DNA from: Owenia fusiformis
Lineage: Eukaryota; Annelida; Polychaeta; Sabellida; Oweniidae
Direction of reading: 5' to 3'
DNA: 64,000 bases
NCBI GenBank assembly: GCA_903813345.2
Contig: CAIIXF020000006.1
Coordinates: forward strand, 4,425,096 to 4,489,095
Shown here: piece after piece, positions 1-12,485 of the stretch
Position numbering within the stretch: position 1 is the first letter of the stretch
How the letters are laid out: every line of letters starts with the position of its first letter
The notes under the pieces: model-generated
Databases searched by the model: none
Told to the model about the DNA's origin: nothing
The model's input: the letters and a program-made list of their open reading frames with translations, nothing else
Program-made: the position numbers and the translations under genes

Positions 1-284
1 CCGCGTCCTATTCGTAAAAAACCCGCTTGACGTTTGTCGGTATCTGCAAGGAGGCCTCCTCCTGAAGTCCTAAGAAGAGCATTTTCCGCGATGGCAGACA
101 ATATTTTTTGTCGCTCGATATCATCAAAAATGTCACATATACGTGCCTCGCAAAAAGCTTGTGAGTCCTCCTTGGCGATATTGGCACAGATGGCTTTGCA
201 CATTGTTGTCGCCTTTGAGACTTGGAACAGGCAGAACAGAGCACATAGCAGCAGAACCGACACTCTGGTTGGAGTACACATCAT
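1..284 (-). CDS. Neuropeptide-type precursor, first coding exon (partial, runs off window start)
   Basis: Reading leftward from 284, the frame stays open to the window edge (94 codons). It begins Met-Met, followed by a hydrophobic core (VSVLLLCALFCLF) that looks like a signal peptide cleaved near residue 25. Next is a spacer with four cysteines in two pairs (CKAIC and CEARIC), then an acidic stretch. A dibasic Lys-Arg precedes QAGFLRIGR at the window edge. Cleavage after KR and Gly-Arg processing would release an amidated peptide ending FLRI-amide, possibly with N-terminal pyroglutamate. The motif fits the FxRIamide neuropeptides described from molluscs and annelids; that match is from memory. 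A good acceptor (TTCATTTTCAG, ending at 300) lies 16 bases before the first ATG, so the exon probably starts at 299 with a 5' UTR exon further right. More peptide copies may lie beyond the window. Product class is fairly secure, family less so. Confidence 0.62.
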   Translation of the reverse strand, partial: MMCTPTRVSVLLLCALFCLFQVSKATTMCKAICANIAKEDSQAFCEARICDIFDDIERQKILSAIAENALLRTSGGGLLADTDKRQAGFLRIGR

Positions 285-303
285 TTGTAAGGTATTTGGC
301 TGA

Positions 304-2228
304 AAATGAAGGTACAATATTATATAAAAATACACTATTGAATGTTATGTGTCACGTAAACTTGTTTTTAAGCAAATACATAAATTGTTATATCCCTCTG
401 TTTTAAGTAAGATGTAATGGAGTGGAGTGAGGAACTGTGGATTATATCTCATATTAAATACACCTGATATAAAACAATAATATAGACTAAATGACAAACT
501 TCGTGTTGACTTCAGCTGTAAATGATTAATAAAAATAATGCTACGGTATTATGACCAATGCTAATGTACAGTCATTAAAACACCATTAGTCGATGATCGC
601 AAAGTACTCATACGGATGTTTTGGCAAATAATTGAGTTTTAAACCATTTCAGAAATGTATATTTCTGATCATTATTTTTGTAGGTTAAAGCCTTCATCAA
701 TCATCAGGAAATCAATTGAAGTCGCGTTCAATTTCCAACGTGTTAATGTTATTTAATGCGTTGGTAAAAAAATTTAACTAATGTCGCCAGAATTAGAATT
801 ATACGAAGGTCGTTCAATAGATACTAAAACTGGACTTCCTTGCGAATAGACCAACTTAAACGTTCATGGGCCTTTAATAAGAGTGAAAAAACACCTCGAT
901 ACGTTGTATTAAATGACCAGTATTTCATTATTTACTCAGTATTTAGATATCGCACCTTCCTCATAAAACATGAAATGAAGAGGGTTTGTATCAGTTTTTA
1001 TTGGACGACCTTCGTACGACCCAGTGCTATGTGCCCTATACGTGAAGATAATTGAATCGCCATATCTTTGCAAGGAAAGAGGAGAGGAATCAATAGCGAA
1101 TGAGATGGATCTTACTTAGAAATTATAAAGGGCATAAATATGTTTTGTCAAATGTAGCTATCAGAGTTCCGATCTGTCATGATTGTTGCGTACGGGACGC
1201 CCGGGAAATAAGGATACATTGTAAGCACACACATGGGATTTTATATACAAAGAATCTTGAGCCGAAACATGGCATAAATCAACACAAAGTTGTTTTGTGT
1301 TTTGTGACGTATCGTGAACATTACGATACGAACGCAGTGTCATATGCCTAACGTTTACAAAATGTGCACCCCTTCATCACGTCCCTTCTTATCCTCAAAC
1401 TCTCATATCTACCCAATATCTATAATGTTTGTAGTATGAGCCACTCATAAGTGATGACTCTTCCACAAAAAACAAGGTATCTTCAGTGTAAAAGGTCCAA
1501 GTCAAGGCCCGTTAGCTTAAATTCGATGTCCCTGTTGAGAAAGTTAACGCAAACAGTATGCAGAAATATATGACAAATTAATTTCCCGAGTAAAATGTCC
1601 CACGAGAGATCAGACGGTGCCATAGCCCAATAACTACATCTGTTTATGGTTTAGCTTCAATAAGAAGTTTTATCTTTATTTACCGCAGACCTTTCATTTC
1701 TGTGCATTGGCGTTAACTTTCATGTTTTGATTCAACGTCTGCTCAATCATTTCTTTTCGGTGGCCTATATAATCCGGGTCTATCCAAATAAAAAAAATGA
1801 ACGAAATCGACAATCTGAATTGAGCATATAACAAAAAGTACGTTGATTGTTTATCTCGTTAATGCAAGAGTTGACATATTAAATGCGAGAGTTGACAGCT
1901 TAATATTTTATTCGAACACATGCAAGACAATGGTTGCGAAACGGTTTATAGGTTTCAAAGAGCAATGAATCCCTCGAGAAAACTAGAACTGCTTTAACCA
2001 TATTAACACGTACCTTTTACAGAATTTAATCTTCGTGGTCAGACACAAAAGAGACATAAAATGGGCATTTCAAAAGTTAATTGAAAACTGGCCGTGACCC
2101 GTTTCAAAACAATCCAAGCTCAATGTAAAGTATAAGATAACATAGGGGGAAGGACCATTACAATATTCATACATGTATAATAATGTATATCCATAACCTC
2201 GTTTGCATCCAATGTAAACTATACATTA
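304..2228. other. Non-coding stretch, no supported gene
   Basis: AT-rich sequence with short open frames only, none with recognisable motifs or convincing splice sites. It may hold the 5' UTR intron of the neuropeptide gene on the minus strand, but no upstream exon could be recognised. Confidence 0.5.
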
Positions 2229-2590
2229 AAGGCAGAATATGATCTATAGGGGGTGACAAAATTACAAGCAACATGTATAACTGACCTACCAATCTATTCC
2301 TTACAAAATCAAATACAATATCTCCCAAAAGATTCACAATATGTTATAAATTGGTGAAGTTATTAATGATTCAAAGTGCAAAAATGGGTGGAAATGTTTA
2401 AATTCTCCCAAATAATAAGAATAGTAACCATTCTTATAGAAAAATAAAACATTATTGTAAAAATCTTTAGTTTTCCTGGAATAAAGTATGCACTTTTGTG
2501 ATTTTTAGAAAATAAGCATGACAAGAAATGACATGAGCCAAAAATATTCTAAAATTGAAACAATTTTTTGTTTAGCCTGCTCGCTATATC
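2229..2590 (+). repeat. Interspersed repeat, copy 1 (inverted partner at 8,262-8,625)
   Basis: About 360 bp matching the reverse complement of 8,262-8,625 across most of its length. Shared landmarks are the GGGGGTGA block after CTATA, the AAATTGGTGAAGTTATTAAT block and the TAGCCTGCTCGCTAT end. A related but more diverged piece seems to lie near 25,360-25,450 and 46,500-46,570. No coding content was seen. It is probably an old transposon-derived repeat. Confidence 0.6.
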
Positions 2591-3240
2591 TGATTCCCTC
2601 TTTAATATTATATTGAAACAATGCAAGTTCATGTAGAGGAATTAGAATGGATAGCGAGTGTAAAATGTTTGAAGCGATCTTTTCAAGAAGCAAGACTATG
2701 TTGTAAAAATGTGATTTTTTCGAAACTTACTCTCCCTTTAATTAAAAAAAATCCTTTTAGAGCATATTATTGTGAGGCGTTTCATTACAAATCCATGCAT
2801 CTTCATAGAGTTTGAAATAAATATAATAAATGTATATTCAGTGTCTATTTTGCACATTAATATGAACTACGTCTATCTGCCAAATATCCACCATGTATTT
2901 TTATGTAACTTTGCTGTTTCAAGAAAGAACATCTCATTTAACATCATCAAATGCTAATACTTTACGCGCCTCTGCTTTTCGGGTCACCCTGTAGGAAGAC
3001 TCAACAGCTCAAGAGGTTGTAAATCAATAGCTAAATGCTGGAATTTCGTCAACTCAACTTTTTTATAAATATTATGTCATTGAAGCTTTGAACTGAATTT
3101 ACACTTCTTAATGCTGAAATTGAGAGTTTATCCATACATTTTAAGAAAATAGGTATGTCAAAGAAGATGTTAAGCCAAATATTGACCTGATAGCTCAGAA
3201 AAAAAGAAAAAAAATCGAATTTTCTCTACCGTCCTTATTG

Positions 3241-3480
3241 CCCCTTTAAGCTAGCGATATTTTTCACAACGTAACCGTGTACGCAAAGCCAATGAATCAA
3301 TACAGTAATGTATATAGCGCGCATACAAAACAAGCGCTACTTAGTCTATATCAGATACCCGATCAGCTTTGATGTTTAGAACGGGAGATTTGCAATTTCA
3401 CGTTGGTGGGAACGGGAATCAGTATACTCATGACTTTTGAATACTTTGCAGATAAGTTTGATTTCGATGCATAGTATAAT
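3241..3480 (-). mobile_element. Diverged fragment of the GGAGAGGTTAAGCT MITE family
   Basis: This segment aligns with the reverse complement of the right half of the element at 45,361-45,869. Shared landmarks are TTTTTCACAACGTAACCGTG, the GCGCGCAT block, GAACGGGAGAT and GATTTCGATGCA. The terminal GGAGAGGTTAAGCT is degraded here to CCTTTAAGCTAG. It is a decayed, partial, non-coding copy. Confidence 0.55.
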
Positions 3481-3593
3481 GCTTTTTAGAGAAAATGATG
3501 TGTGTCATACATGTTTTAGCTCCAAATATCTTACGAAACGAGAATGTTTAAAATATGTATCATAGAAAACCAGTTGTATAACGATCCATGGCA

Positions 3594-3722
3594 TAGTACA
3601 CGATGATGTGTAGTCTAACCCCCCTATCACACCAAACTCGTTCTTACCCGTTCTTGCCAGTCCTACGAAAACGTCGTAAAACGGGCTCAAACTGGCTGTG
3701 GTCGGGAAATATGTCTGAAATA
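3594..3722. repeat. Diverged repeat shared with about 62,740-62,830
   Basis: The stretch running from CCCCCTATCACACCAAACTC to the AAAACGGGCTCAAACTG region resembles 62,744-62,830 (CCCTACTATCACATCAAACT and AAAACGGGCTTCAACTG). Both look like pieces of one interspersed repeat. No coding signal. Confidence 0.4.
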
Positions 3723-3883
3723 ATTAGCTTCTTCGTTCTTAAACAGTCTTCAATACGAACGAATATGATAATCTCAAGTAAAAACCTGTAAAATTCACGC
3801 TGGCCCACAGGAAATAAACAAATCTGACGTCATTTATCTGCGTGTGCATTGAAGTTCACGTTCAAGTTTTGTCAAATACTTGT

Positions 3884-4101
3884 AGCTTAACCTCTCTAGT
3901 ATGCATTGCTTAAAGTCTCAATTATTTGTCCGAACGCTCGTCATTTTGCATCATTATTTGTCCGACCGCTTGTCATTTTGCATCATTATTTGTCCGACCG
4001 CTTGTCATTTTGCATCATTATTTGTCCGACCGCTTGTCATTTTGCATCATTATTTGTCCGAACGAACGCACGTCATTTTGCATTATTAGAGAGGTTAAGC
4101 T
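3884..4101. mobile_element. Small inverted-repeat element enclosing a tandem array
   Basis: The 15-bp arms AGCTTAACCTCTCTA (3,884-3,898) and TAGAGAGGTTAAGCT (4,087-4,101) are perfect reverse complements. They match the termini of the 45,361-45,869 MITE except at the outermost base. Between them lies little but a 32-bp tandem array. The right arm runs straight into a long perfect hairpin (4,097-4,183). No target duplication could be defined. Confidence 0.55.
3926..4086 (+). repeat. 32-bp tandem repeat, about five units
   Basis: The unit is TGTCCGACCGCTTGTC followed by ATTTTGCATCATTATT. The three central units are identical, and the outer ones carry AACGCTCG or AACGAACGCACG variants. A two-unit version of the same repeat recurs at 5,991-6,056. 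Confidence 0.85.
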
Positions 4102-4183
4102 ACACGTTTAAATGCAAACCGTGAACCTGAGCGTAAAACGTTTTTACGCTCAGGTTCACGGTTTGCATTTAAACGTGTAGCTT
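4097..4183. repeat. Perfect 42-bp inverted repeat (hairpin) with 3-nt loop
   Basis: Arms 4,097-4,138 and 4,142-4,183 are exact reverse complements around CGT (4,139-4,141). The left arm starts AAGCTACACGTTTAAATG and the right arm ends CGTGTAGCTT. It abuts the tandem-array element to the left. It probably arose by palindromic duplication of a sequence end. Confidence 0.9.
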
Positions 4184-5849
4184 TCAACCAGTCAAATATT
4201 CTTGATATTTATGTGGTGACTCACTTTTTGCTCATATCAAGGGCGGACGTAATTCAAAGAAAATGCTTCGTTCGCAAATCAAATGGTTGTCATTTCATTT
4301 CGTTCATTATACATATTGAACTTAGCCCCGGGTATCAAATTGGCCCTGCCTATTTATATTGTAGAGAATGAAACAAAACGTTCACATTTGAAGTTGTCAT
4401 TTACCCATTAGAATGTATTTTTATTTCAAATGAAAGATTGGGGTTTAACAATATAACAAGCAAGATTATCTGTATCAAATATCTGATACTGGGCCATCCT
4501 AAAACATAGCTGAAATCAATCACGTAATGAGCGACGTGTAATCGCTCATTTACACGTAAAACCTGTAACTTTCACGCTTACAAGCAAGGGAAAGATCAAT
4601 ACCCGGTGATTTCAGCGGGAAGTGGTGTTTCGTTCAGTGGATGAGCTGCGCGCGCACGCATAAATGTGATTATCCAATATAATTAGGGGAGGGCTATTTG
4701 AAATAGTCTTTGGTCTCAGGCGCGACCCAGGGCTGTTGTCTTAAGGACATTTCGTTGAAAATGAGCCATTCGGCTGATAATTGGTAAGAGTTTGCGATCT
4801 TATAATGTATAACTGTTACTCAGACACATATTTTGACACGATTCTGTTGGAAATAAGCTTTGAACCGAGAGATATTCACGATTGATATGCACATTTTTGA
4901 TTGTGCCATTGCTTTTCCATTGCACAATCCATGTATTGATAGAAGAAACATTAATAATGCAGATTGGTTTACCTTCAATACATGGCAGACACTACATATC
5001 GGTCTATTAATACCAGTTTGTGCCTTAAATAGTTTTATATTTCCATCCACGGCCTGGAGCCTGGGTGTGTTTGTCTCTTATGTGTGTGCTTGTGCATGGA
5101 CTTCTAATCACTAGCAGAATTTAACATGATGCAAACTCGACATTATAACTCATGCTGTAACATTTTGACTTCGCTGGAAAACAATAGGAATTATTTTTCT
5201 TGCCAATCAATCATGAATCACAATCAAAATTTCAGAATGATCAATCAGGAAATGGTCCAAATCAAGTTATAACATTATATGATATTCAGCAAGAAGTCTG
5301 GTAGAAATACAGAATATTTAAACATCAAAGCTGAAAGTTAAAAGCTAATCTGTCAATTTTCTGTCTGCAAAAGAGCGTTTACATTTGACACAATAACAGA
5401 CTGAGGCTTTGAAATCTAGGATTCCCCAGGAAAATATGACGTCATACTAATTAGCATAAGGATTTCCCTATTGGTCTGGGTCGAGCCTTGTTCGAAAACA
5501 CAATCCATAAATACAAGCTAATTTCTAAGGAGATATGAAGTGTATAACGTGTTTATCGATTTTGTTTATAGATTTAATCAATTATCAAATTGTTTAAGTG
5601 GATAAAGTGGTCACACTTGCTTCAATTCATAGCGAAATCGACGGATAGAAACTGACCGAATTCCCGATATCCTACCCCGTATTACTGTAGGCTATAAGCA
5701 CAGTGACCTACAGAGGGCGCTATCACAAACAAGTACTGCACGAACCGATAAATTCCCGGGTATTGTAACGCCCTTGTTACAAGTAGACTAATCTTACTTC
5801 ATTTTCCTGCGCGCGTAAAGAAGTTGAATACGCGTCTGTAAATTGCACC

Positions 5850-6056
5850 AATATGATAATCTCATGTAAGAACCTGTAAAATTCACGCTGGGCTACAGAA
5901 AATATACAAATCTCACGTCATTTATCTGCGTGCGCATTGAAGTTCACGTTCAAGTTTTGTTAAATACGTGTAGCTTAACCATTCTATTATTTGTCCGAAC
6001 GCTCGTCATTTTGCATCATTATTTGTCCGAACGTTCGTGATTACATCATTATTTGT
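5850..6056 (+). repeat. Second copy of the 3,765-3,970 repeat
   Basis: Direct, diverged duplicate of 3,765-3,970. Shared landmarks are AACCTGTAAAATTCACGCTG, CACGTCATTTATCTGCGTG, GAAGTTCACGTTCAAGTTTT and the beginning of the 32-bp tandem array. It marks a dispersed family with the hairpin and array module at one end. Confidence 0.6.
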
Positions 6057-6659
6057 TCATGAACATTTTTACTAAGAATCTCGATCCACCCGAATTGCAC
6101 AATATGTCATTAGATGTAAATTAGTTAACAATTAGGGGTCATTTTGTGGTGTACATTTTAATATAGTAAGTCTAGAAAGCGTCATTAGGATCAAAGTATC
6201 TGGCGAGGGATATTATTCCCATATACTATCAACTTTAACCACATCGCATTTATAAGCCAAGGCGAAAAATATTACAATAGCTCTTAGTGTTATTGATGAC
6301 AATTTCGTCAATAAAACTAGTATAATTGAGAGATATATTTTGTAAAGATAGTTTTATTTTGTAGTTTTCAATGCTTTATGTGGCACATTAAGTGACATTT
6401 GCTACGAAGTAGTATGTTGTGGCGAGAATTAATAGAATCTGAGGCCCTTATAGTTCTATTACTACCCCTATTGTGTTCAAGGCGACGATGCGTGAAAACA
6501 AATCCAGACAAACGAACTCGATGCAGATACAGATATAATAGTTCCCCTGAATTACAGTCCTCTATCCCTTGAGCCTTATACGCTTAAAGTGAAAGGTGAC
6601 AGTGGGTTATTTCAAGGGTTGTCCATTCTAAACTGAGGACATTTGAATGTGATTAGAGT

Positions 6660-6942
6660 GGGCAAATAATTGAATCTTTATTTATTATCGTGAGTTATTA
6701 TCCTTGGGGGTCAATGAATTATTTATTATGTCAAATTTAAAGAGTTAATAACTCTTATTGCAGTAGACGTGTACCTTCATTTGATTAACATTGTAAAATA
6801 ATTAAATCTTTATTTATTATCATTGGTTATTAAGATGTGAGGTCAATAAATTATTAACTGCGAATTTGAGATCAATTAATGAGAACTGGTTCCCACAATA
6901 AATATTACTGGTTCCCACAATAAATATTACTGGTTTTGCTGG
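6660..6942. repeat. AT-rich direct repeats
   Basis: The block AATCTTTATTTATTATC occurs at about 6,673 and 6,803 within longer similar stretches. The 24-bp unit beginning ACTGGTTCCCACAATAAATA occurs twice in tandem near 6,885-6,932. No coding content. Confidence 0.5.
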
Positions 6943-8261
6943 TTAAAGGAACCTGAGATTAACATTAATTACGAGAAAACGATGATATTGTAATGCCTTC
7001 TATGTGGCTTCTGTTGACCAGAAACAACAGCTAATAATCAAAATTCAAGCGTCTCTCGGATGCAGCAAGTCTTTTTGTAGATGAGTCTTATTATCCTGAC
7101 TTCCAATTTTGTCATAATGGATATTCTACTACATTACCTCCTTATTTGGAAAATATGTCGCATTAGATGGAAAGTGCCTTTAATAGTCAATGAAATTGCA
7201 CAAGAGGGCACTGTGCCCTATGGTTCAATTGCACCACGGGGAGATCCACTGGGGTACTATGACTCAGAATGCAATATGAAACTCTAATAGGTCTCCAAAA
7301 GGTCGAAAATGCCATTCCGTGTAGTACTATACCAGTAAAATTAATCATAATCGCCATGTCTCATTTTCCAAGTGAAACATAATGAACAGTTTTATGTGAA
7401 AAAATAATATTTATTTCAATCCTATCAAACTTTCTATGAAAGTAATAAAATTAATGAACTACTTATGAAAATGAAAACATTTCCAGTGGCTTTTTACTCA
7501 TTCCATCATTAGCAAGATTGTATAGATTTGAATATTGGCATTTTCTATATTCTTCTGTCGGGTGTACTCAAAGAGCAACATTGAACGCACTATTTTCATG
7601 TTTTAAGATTTGATATTGTAGCTTTCCTACCCTTAACATTCGTTCGAATTCTTAAGAGAGAGTTTCTTCTTGTAGTTTATAACTAGAGACTCTGCGCGCA
7701 TTGATAGCTTTCCAAGGCCCTTTCACCAATCATATGACTTTGATTGACGAGTCTATATCTCGATATTTTATATAAGATATGCGTTTTCATGAATAAGACG
7801 TACGTGTACATGTAATATGCAATAGATTTCTAATTTGCCCCCCTAACGACTTACATGCAAAATGTCAGTCTAAAACCGACGTTATCAAATAAACGTGAAG
7901 GTGATCAACAGTGCGATAAGTTGCGAAATAAGTTATTGTCACAAGACTTTTAGAGTTTAAACTTTATTCGAGTTTATAATTTTGACCAGTTAAATGATAG
8001 AAATCGGAAAGTATATATTGGCATATGGTATCTGTTATTCACCCTTTGTATTCGCAGTGCTCAGCAGCACCGGTGCGGTTTAATGGTTATTTTCGTTATA
8101 AGATTACCCATAACTAGCTTAATATCCCCTTTTTCAAGCCAAATCTGGAATTTATTTTACCTTTCAATATGTTTGGAAACTTCTTTTCATTTTTTAGACA
8201 AAGTAAAAAAGCGAAGAAAGCATTAATGCGTATTTTAAGAGTTTAAAGAGAGAATCAGAGA
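6943..8261. other. Non-coding stretch, no supported gene
   Basis: Only short open frames with no recognised motif. A segment near 7,635-7,710 (TTCTTAAGAGAGAGTTTCTT, then GACTCTGCGCG) resembles 59,575-59,645, so it is probably a dispersed repeat. Confidence 0.45.
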
Positions 8262-8625
8262 TAGCGAGCAGGCTAAACAAAAAATTGTTTCAATTTTAGA
8301 ATATTTTTGGCTCATGTCATTCCTTGTCATGTCTATTTTCTTAAAATCACAAAAGTGCATACTTTATTCAAGAAAAACGAAAGATTTTAACAATAATGTA
8401 CAATTTTTCTATAAGAATGGTTACCATTCTTATTATTTGGGAGAATTTAAACATTTTTCACCCATTTTTACACTTTGAATCATTAATAACTTCACCAATT
8501 TATAACATATTGTGAATCTTTGGGGAGATATTGTATTTGATATTGTAAGGAATAGATTGGTAGGTCAATTATGCATGTTGCTTATAATTTTATCACCCCC
8601 TATAGATCTGATTCTGCCTTTAACA
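8262..8625 (-). repeat. Interspersed repeat, copy 2 (inverted partner of 2,229-2,590)
   Basis: Reverse-complement counterpart of 2,229-2,590, starting ATAGCGAGCAGGCTA and running to the ATCACCCCCTATAGAT block. The two copies could fold into a stem spanning about 6 kb, but divergence makes them more likely independent insertions of one family. Confidence 0.6.
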
Positions 8626-11600
8626 TCGTCTAAAAATCTATAGAAAAAATCATGGAGCTTCCGAAAATTCCATGATATCATGAATTCTAAATCTGGCACA
8701 AAGGATTTCAATTGAAAAATACCGTTTTTAAACCGCATCGGTGCTGCTGTTGAACCCAGCCGGTCAATGATCGATCGCGCGTATACCAAGGGTGTGATTT
8801 TTAAGATTGCTTTTTAACATTTCATGATTTTACACTTCTCATCCTTAGCTGGTAGGATCAGATGAGTGATGATTTCAGTTGGATTTGACATGTTATCTAA
8901 TTAACTTGAAATATAACCTAAAGTTTGACCACGGATGACCTCAGATGTAACTGATCGTGTCCTATTTACATGACAACTAACATGGAAATTTTGCAATGAT
9001 TTCTTACACTGATTTTTAAATGATTTCTAACAACTTCTTTACTTTAGTGTCTACTCAGTTGATGCAGAACTTTTCATAAATAATCCACTCGGATTGTATT
9101 GTATTGTAAGCTTAAAAGTCGCCATAATTGTGTAATTTCATTGACATTTTTTACATTGAAAGGTACACGTACATTGCAAATTATGAAAAGGTCGCAGATT
9201 GGTTTTGATCACATTTGGAATTATCGTCGGCTTAGTCAAGGGTCAATAATAGCAATTTCATTAACGGTTCTTAAACCCTAAATCAATTTTTGTAACCTAA
9301 GCTATATAATGACGTCAAAGTAAGACAACAATAAGGACATTTCTGGTATGTTCTAGTCATTAACAGAAACTTTCGAAAAGCTGACATTCTTCACTACAAG
9401 CCCATTGCTCCTTAATTAAGAAATCAGTAGATTGCCAAAAAGTGACCAAGAGTCCTTTATTTCGTTTTACCCATATGTTCTAGTCGTTTGGGTAGACTTA
9501 CGATATCGTCGATCCAATCACGACTTGTAAAATATCCCCGTTTCCTGAGATTGTCCGGTACACTTTGGAATTAATGTTTAAACGTTTAGACAACTGACAG
9601 GTATGTTGACAATAAAGAAAATTAGATAATAATACGTTTCCTTACAAAATGTTAACAGGTCCATAAACTAAAAACCAAGAAATTTAAATAAATATATTGC
9701 ATAGTATCCATTAGTTGTAAGTATGCATTCGATTGTTATAACAAAATAGAACACGAGTGGACGATTATACTTTTATAAACGAAAGTATTACCGTATTAGG
9801 TGAATGGTAGAAACTGTCAGCCACATTAATAATTAAGGATATATTTAACGCCACATTCTGTTAAGCTATTTATTAATACACTTCAGGTAGATCATAATGT
9901 AAGAATAACATTAAACGGTAACAACCATAAACGAAATGATGATTGAATTTATTGTTATAGTTCCCCAGCAGGTTTAGTAGCTCTGTTTTATCATTTGCGC
10001 TCAATTGTTTCTTGTCAGGCATTTGTAAAAAATGATATTAGAGTTTACGCAATACAAACTGAGTGGGCATATTATCTATATTTCTGCTAAATGAAAACTT
10101 CACATTTTTATACTTACCTTTTATAAGCGTTTTTTTCATCCGATTAAATATCCTCAGATTAGAATATCTCAAATATCCATTATTTTATAATTATCTAATT
10201 TATCGTATAATAATTTTTAAAACATAATTTTCTCGCTAAACAATACTTTAAATAAAAATTCCAAATTATGTTTTTATTATTTTTTAATTAATTATATTCT
10301 ACCAAATGATCTGTAGTATCAACAAATATAAATTGTTTAGTATTGCATTTGTTGTCCATACCTGTTCCTGGGACTAATCCTCTCTCTGGCCAGCCTGGAC
10401 CAATCACTTCAAGAAAGACAATAACTTACTAGATTATCGAATATAAACCTGTAATCACGAGGTTTATTGCCAAAGACGCTCCGAACAATCTTAAAGCCTT
10501 CGTGCCCTTTACCCTCGCTGTGGATTATAATTTTTCTTGCGGAAGTAATAGAATAGTAATCAGATATTGTTGGCTTGGTAAAACTTCTTACAGTAATTTC
10601 CGACCATCACACGGTTGTCAGTGAAGCTGAGTCGAACACTTGTGCTCAGAATGTTTAAATACTTTTCCTCGTCTCTCAATTTCTTCATCGGGTAATAACT
10701 TCGGGTTTTGAAACGTGTGGGAAGATGGTTTACTGTATCCATAAACTCGTACTTTAGGATAAATTCACTTGACAGCTTTCAGATGGCCTTTTCTACACGA
10801 TCATTTCTAAATTGGGGGAGTAGTAGCAGATGATGTGGTATTGGAAACTTCAACCTTAGACCCTGTCTGCCATTAATTGGCGGGTGATATGACGACGAGG
10901 TCTTGTTCCTTGTCGTCAGGTGTTTTAGTGTTGTCACGCAAACATTTTCATATCTATACCTAATGTAAATCACCTGGGTACAAATCGGAAACACGGGAAT
11001 AATAATTCAGTTAGAACAGTTCGACTCCAGTCACACGCGAGACAGTTCTACCTTGATATTAGGTTTTTATTCTTCCTGTCAATGTAGGATATCTATTAAT
11101 GGCACACAGAAACGGAAAATATATCATCAACTTGTATCCGGCTCTGGGCGTGTGTTCAATCAGACCATACCAAGTCGGCCCAAAGTACCGTAAAGCTGGA
11201 CAATTGAGATATTTTGACAAGTTTCCCATTCCACCCCGTCATTAACTCTATTATTTGATTAGCACAATCTTTTTGACATCCTATGAGCATGACTGACGAA
11301 TTACAAGGTTTTAACGATCGCACTATATTAATCAACTGGCAAATAATACGGAAATGAAAGCGTTTAACTGTAACGTCAATTCTTAAACCAAACCAAACAA
11401 TATAAGGATATCTTTCCAATATCTAACCTCAAACGTCCTTTAAAGATTGGTTATATTATATCCGACAACCATCAACAGATCATCATAACACTACTACTCA
11501 ATTGACTTCAAAATATATTCTCGTCTGAGATCTCTATTATCTTAAAATACCTTTACCAATACGGGACAAAACTCTGGGATAAAATCTGAGAAAAAATCAA

Positions 11601-12199
11601 AATTAAAAATAAGTTCTACTGATTCTACCGAGTCAAACTTTATTATGTGTTTATATGTGAAAAACCAAATGATTATGTTTTGAGTGGTATCAAATATCAT
11701 GTGGTATATGATGATGCATTATCATATATCGGTGTAAATGTTACTTAATATTCAATAGATAACACTAACGATTAGATGCCTAATGAACTGTCAAAATGAA
11801 AGAACTCTTAATATCCTTATGAATAACATTAAATGACATTCTAATTACATAAATGACGTCACAATGAATTGAGTTTCAAGAATCGGAGATATATCGAAGG
11901 TAGACTCTAATGCTTTTCAAATAGCTGTTTTATAGTTTCTTTTACGCTTTGAAAAGTACATGTATTCCCATGCTCCCATATTTACCATATAAAAAGCACA
12001 ATAAAGACCTCGTTTCATAGCTTAATGGCAATGTATGACATTGGCTTATATTCTGATCTGCCATTTGCAAAAGATCTCAATCCCTCAATTTCCCGCATAC
12101 TTGATTGTATTTAAATCGAAGGCATGGTGCAGGCTTTAATGTCATTATGCAGGATAAAAATATGCCCCCCCCCCCTTGTCATTTAGTCCATTGTTTTCA
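8626..12199. other. Non-coding stretch, no supported gene
   Basis: Both strands were read for conserved motifs, splice-bounded exons and RNA-like structures, and none could be supported. The longest open frames are short and of low-complexity composition. Confidence 0.45.
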
Positions 12200-12485
12200 T
12201 GTGAGAATACGACACGATACGCTACAATACAATCCATAAAATGCATTGCAATACAATATATTACAACATGGACTTCTAATCTAATAGTTATTTGAAGTCC
12301 ATGATTACAACAAAGTACAGTACAGTTTAGTACAATACAATACAATACAATAAAATACAGTACGATACGATACAATACAATATAATACAATACAATTCAG
12401 TACAGTACGATACGATACGATACGTTGCGATACGATACAATGCAATAAAATACAATGTAATACAATATAATACAATACAATAGGG
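12200..12485. repeat. Degenerate AATAC microsatellite
   Basis: Long run of variants of the pentamer TACAA/TACGA (AATAC family) with interruptions. On the minus strand it reads as repetitive Tyr-Ile-Val-Leu protein, which is an artefact. A short perfect tract of the same motif is at 15,533-15,556. A C-homopolymer lies just upstream at about 12,166. Confidence 0.9.

Noticed and set aside
3926-4086. CRISPR-like array
   Set aside because: The 32-bp units are contiguous with no unique spacers, and the genome is plainly animal.
3901-4124. Overlapping repetitive frames around 3.9-4.1 kb
   Set aside because: Three-frame artefacts of a 32-bp tandem repeat.
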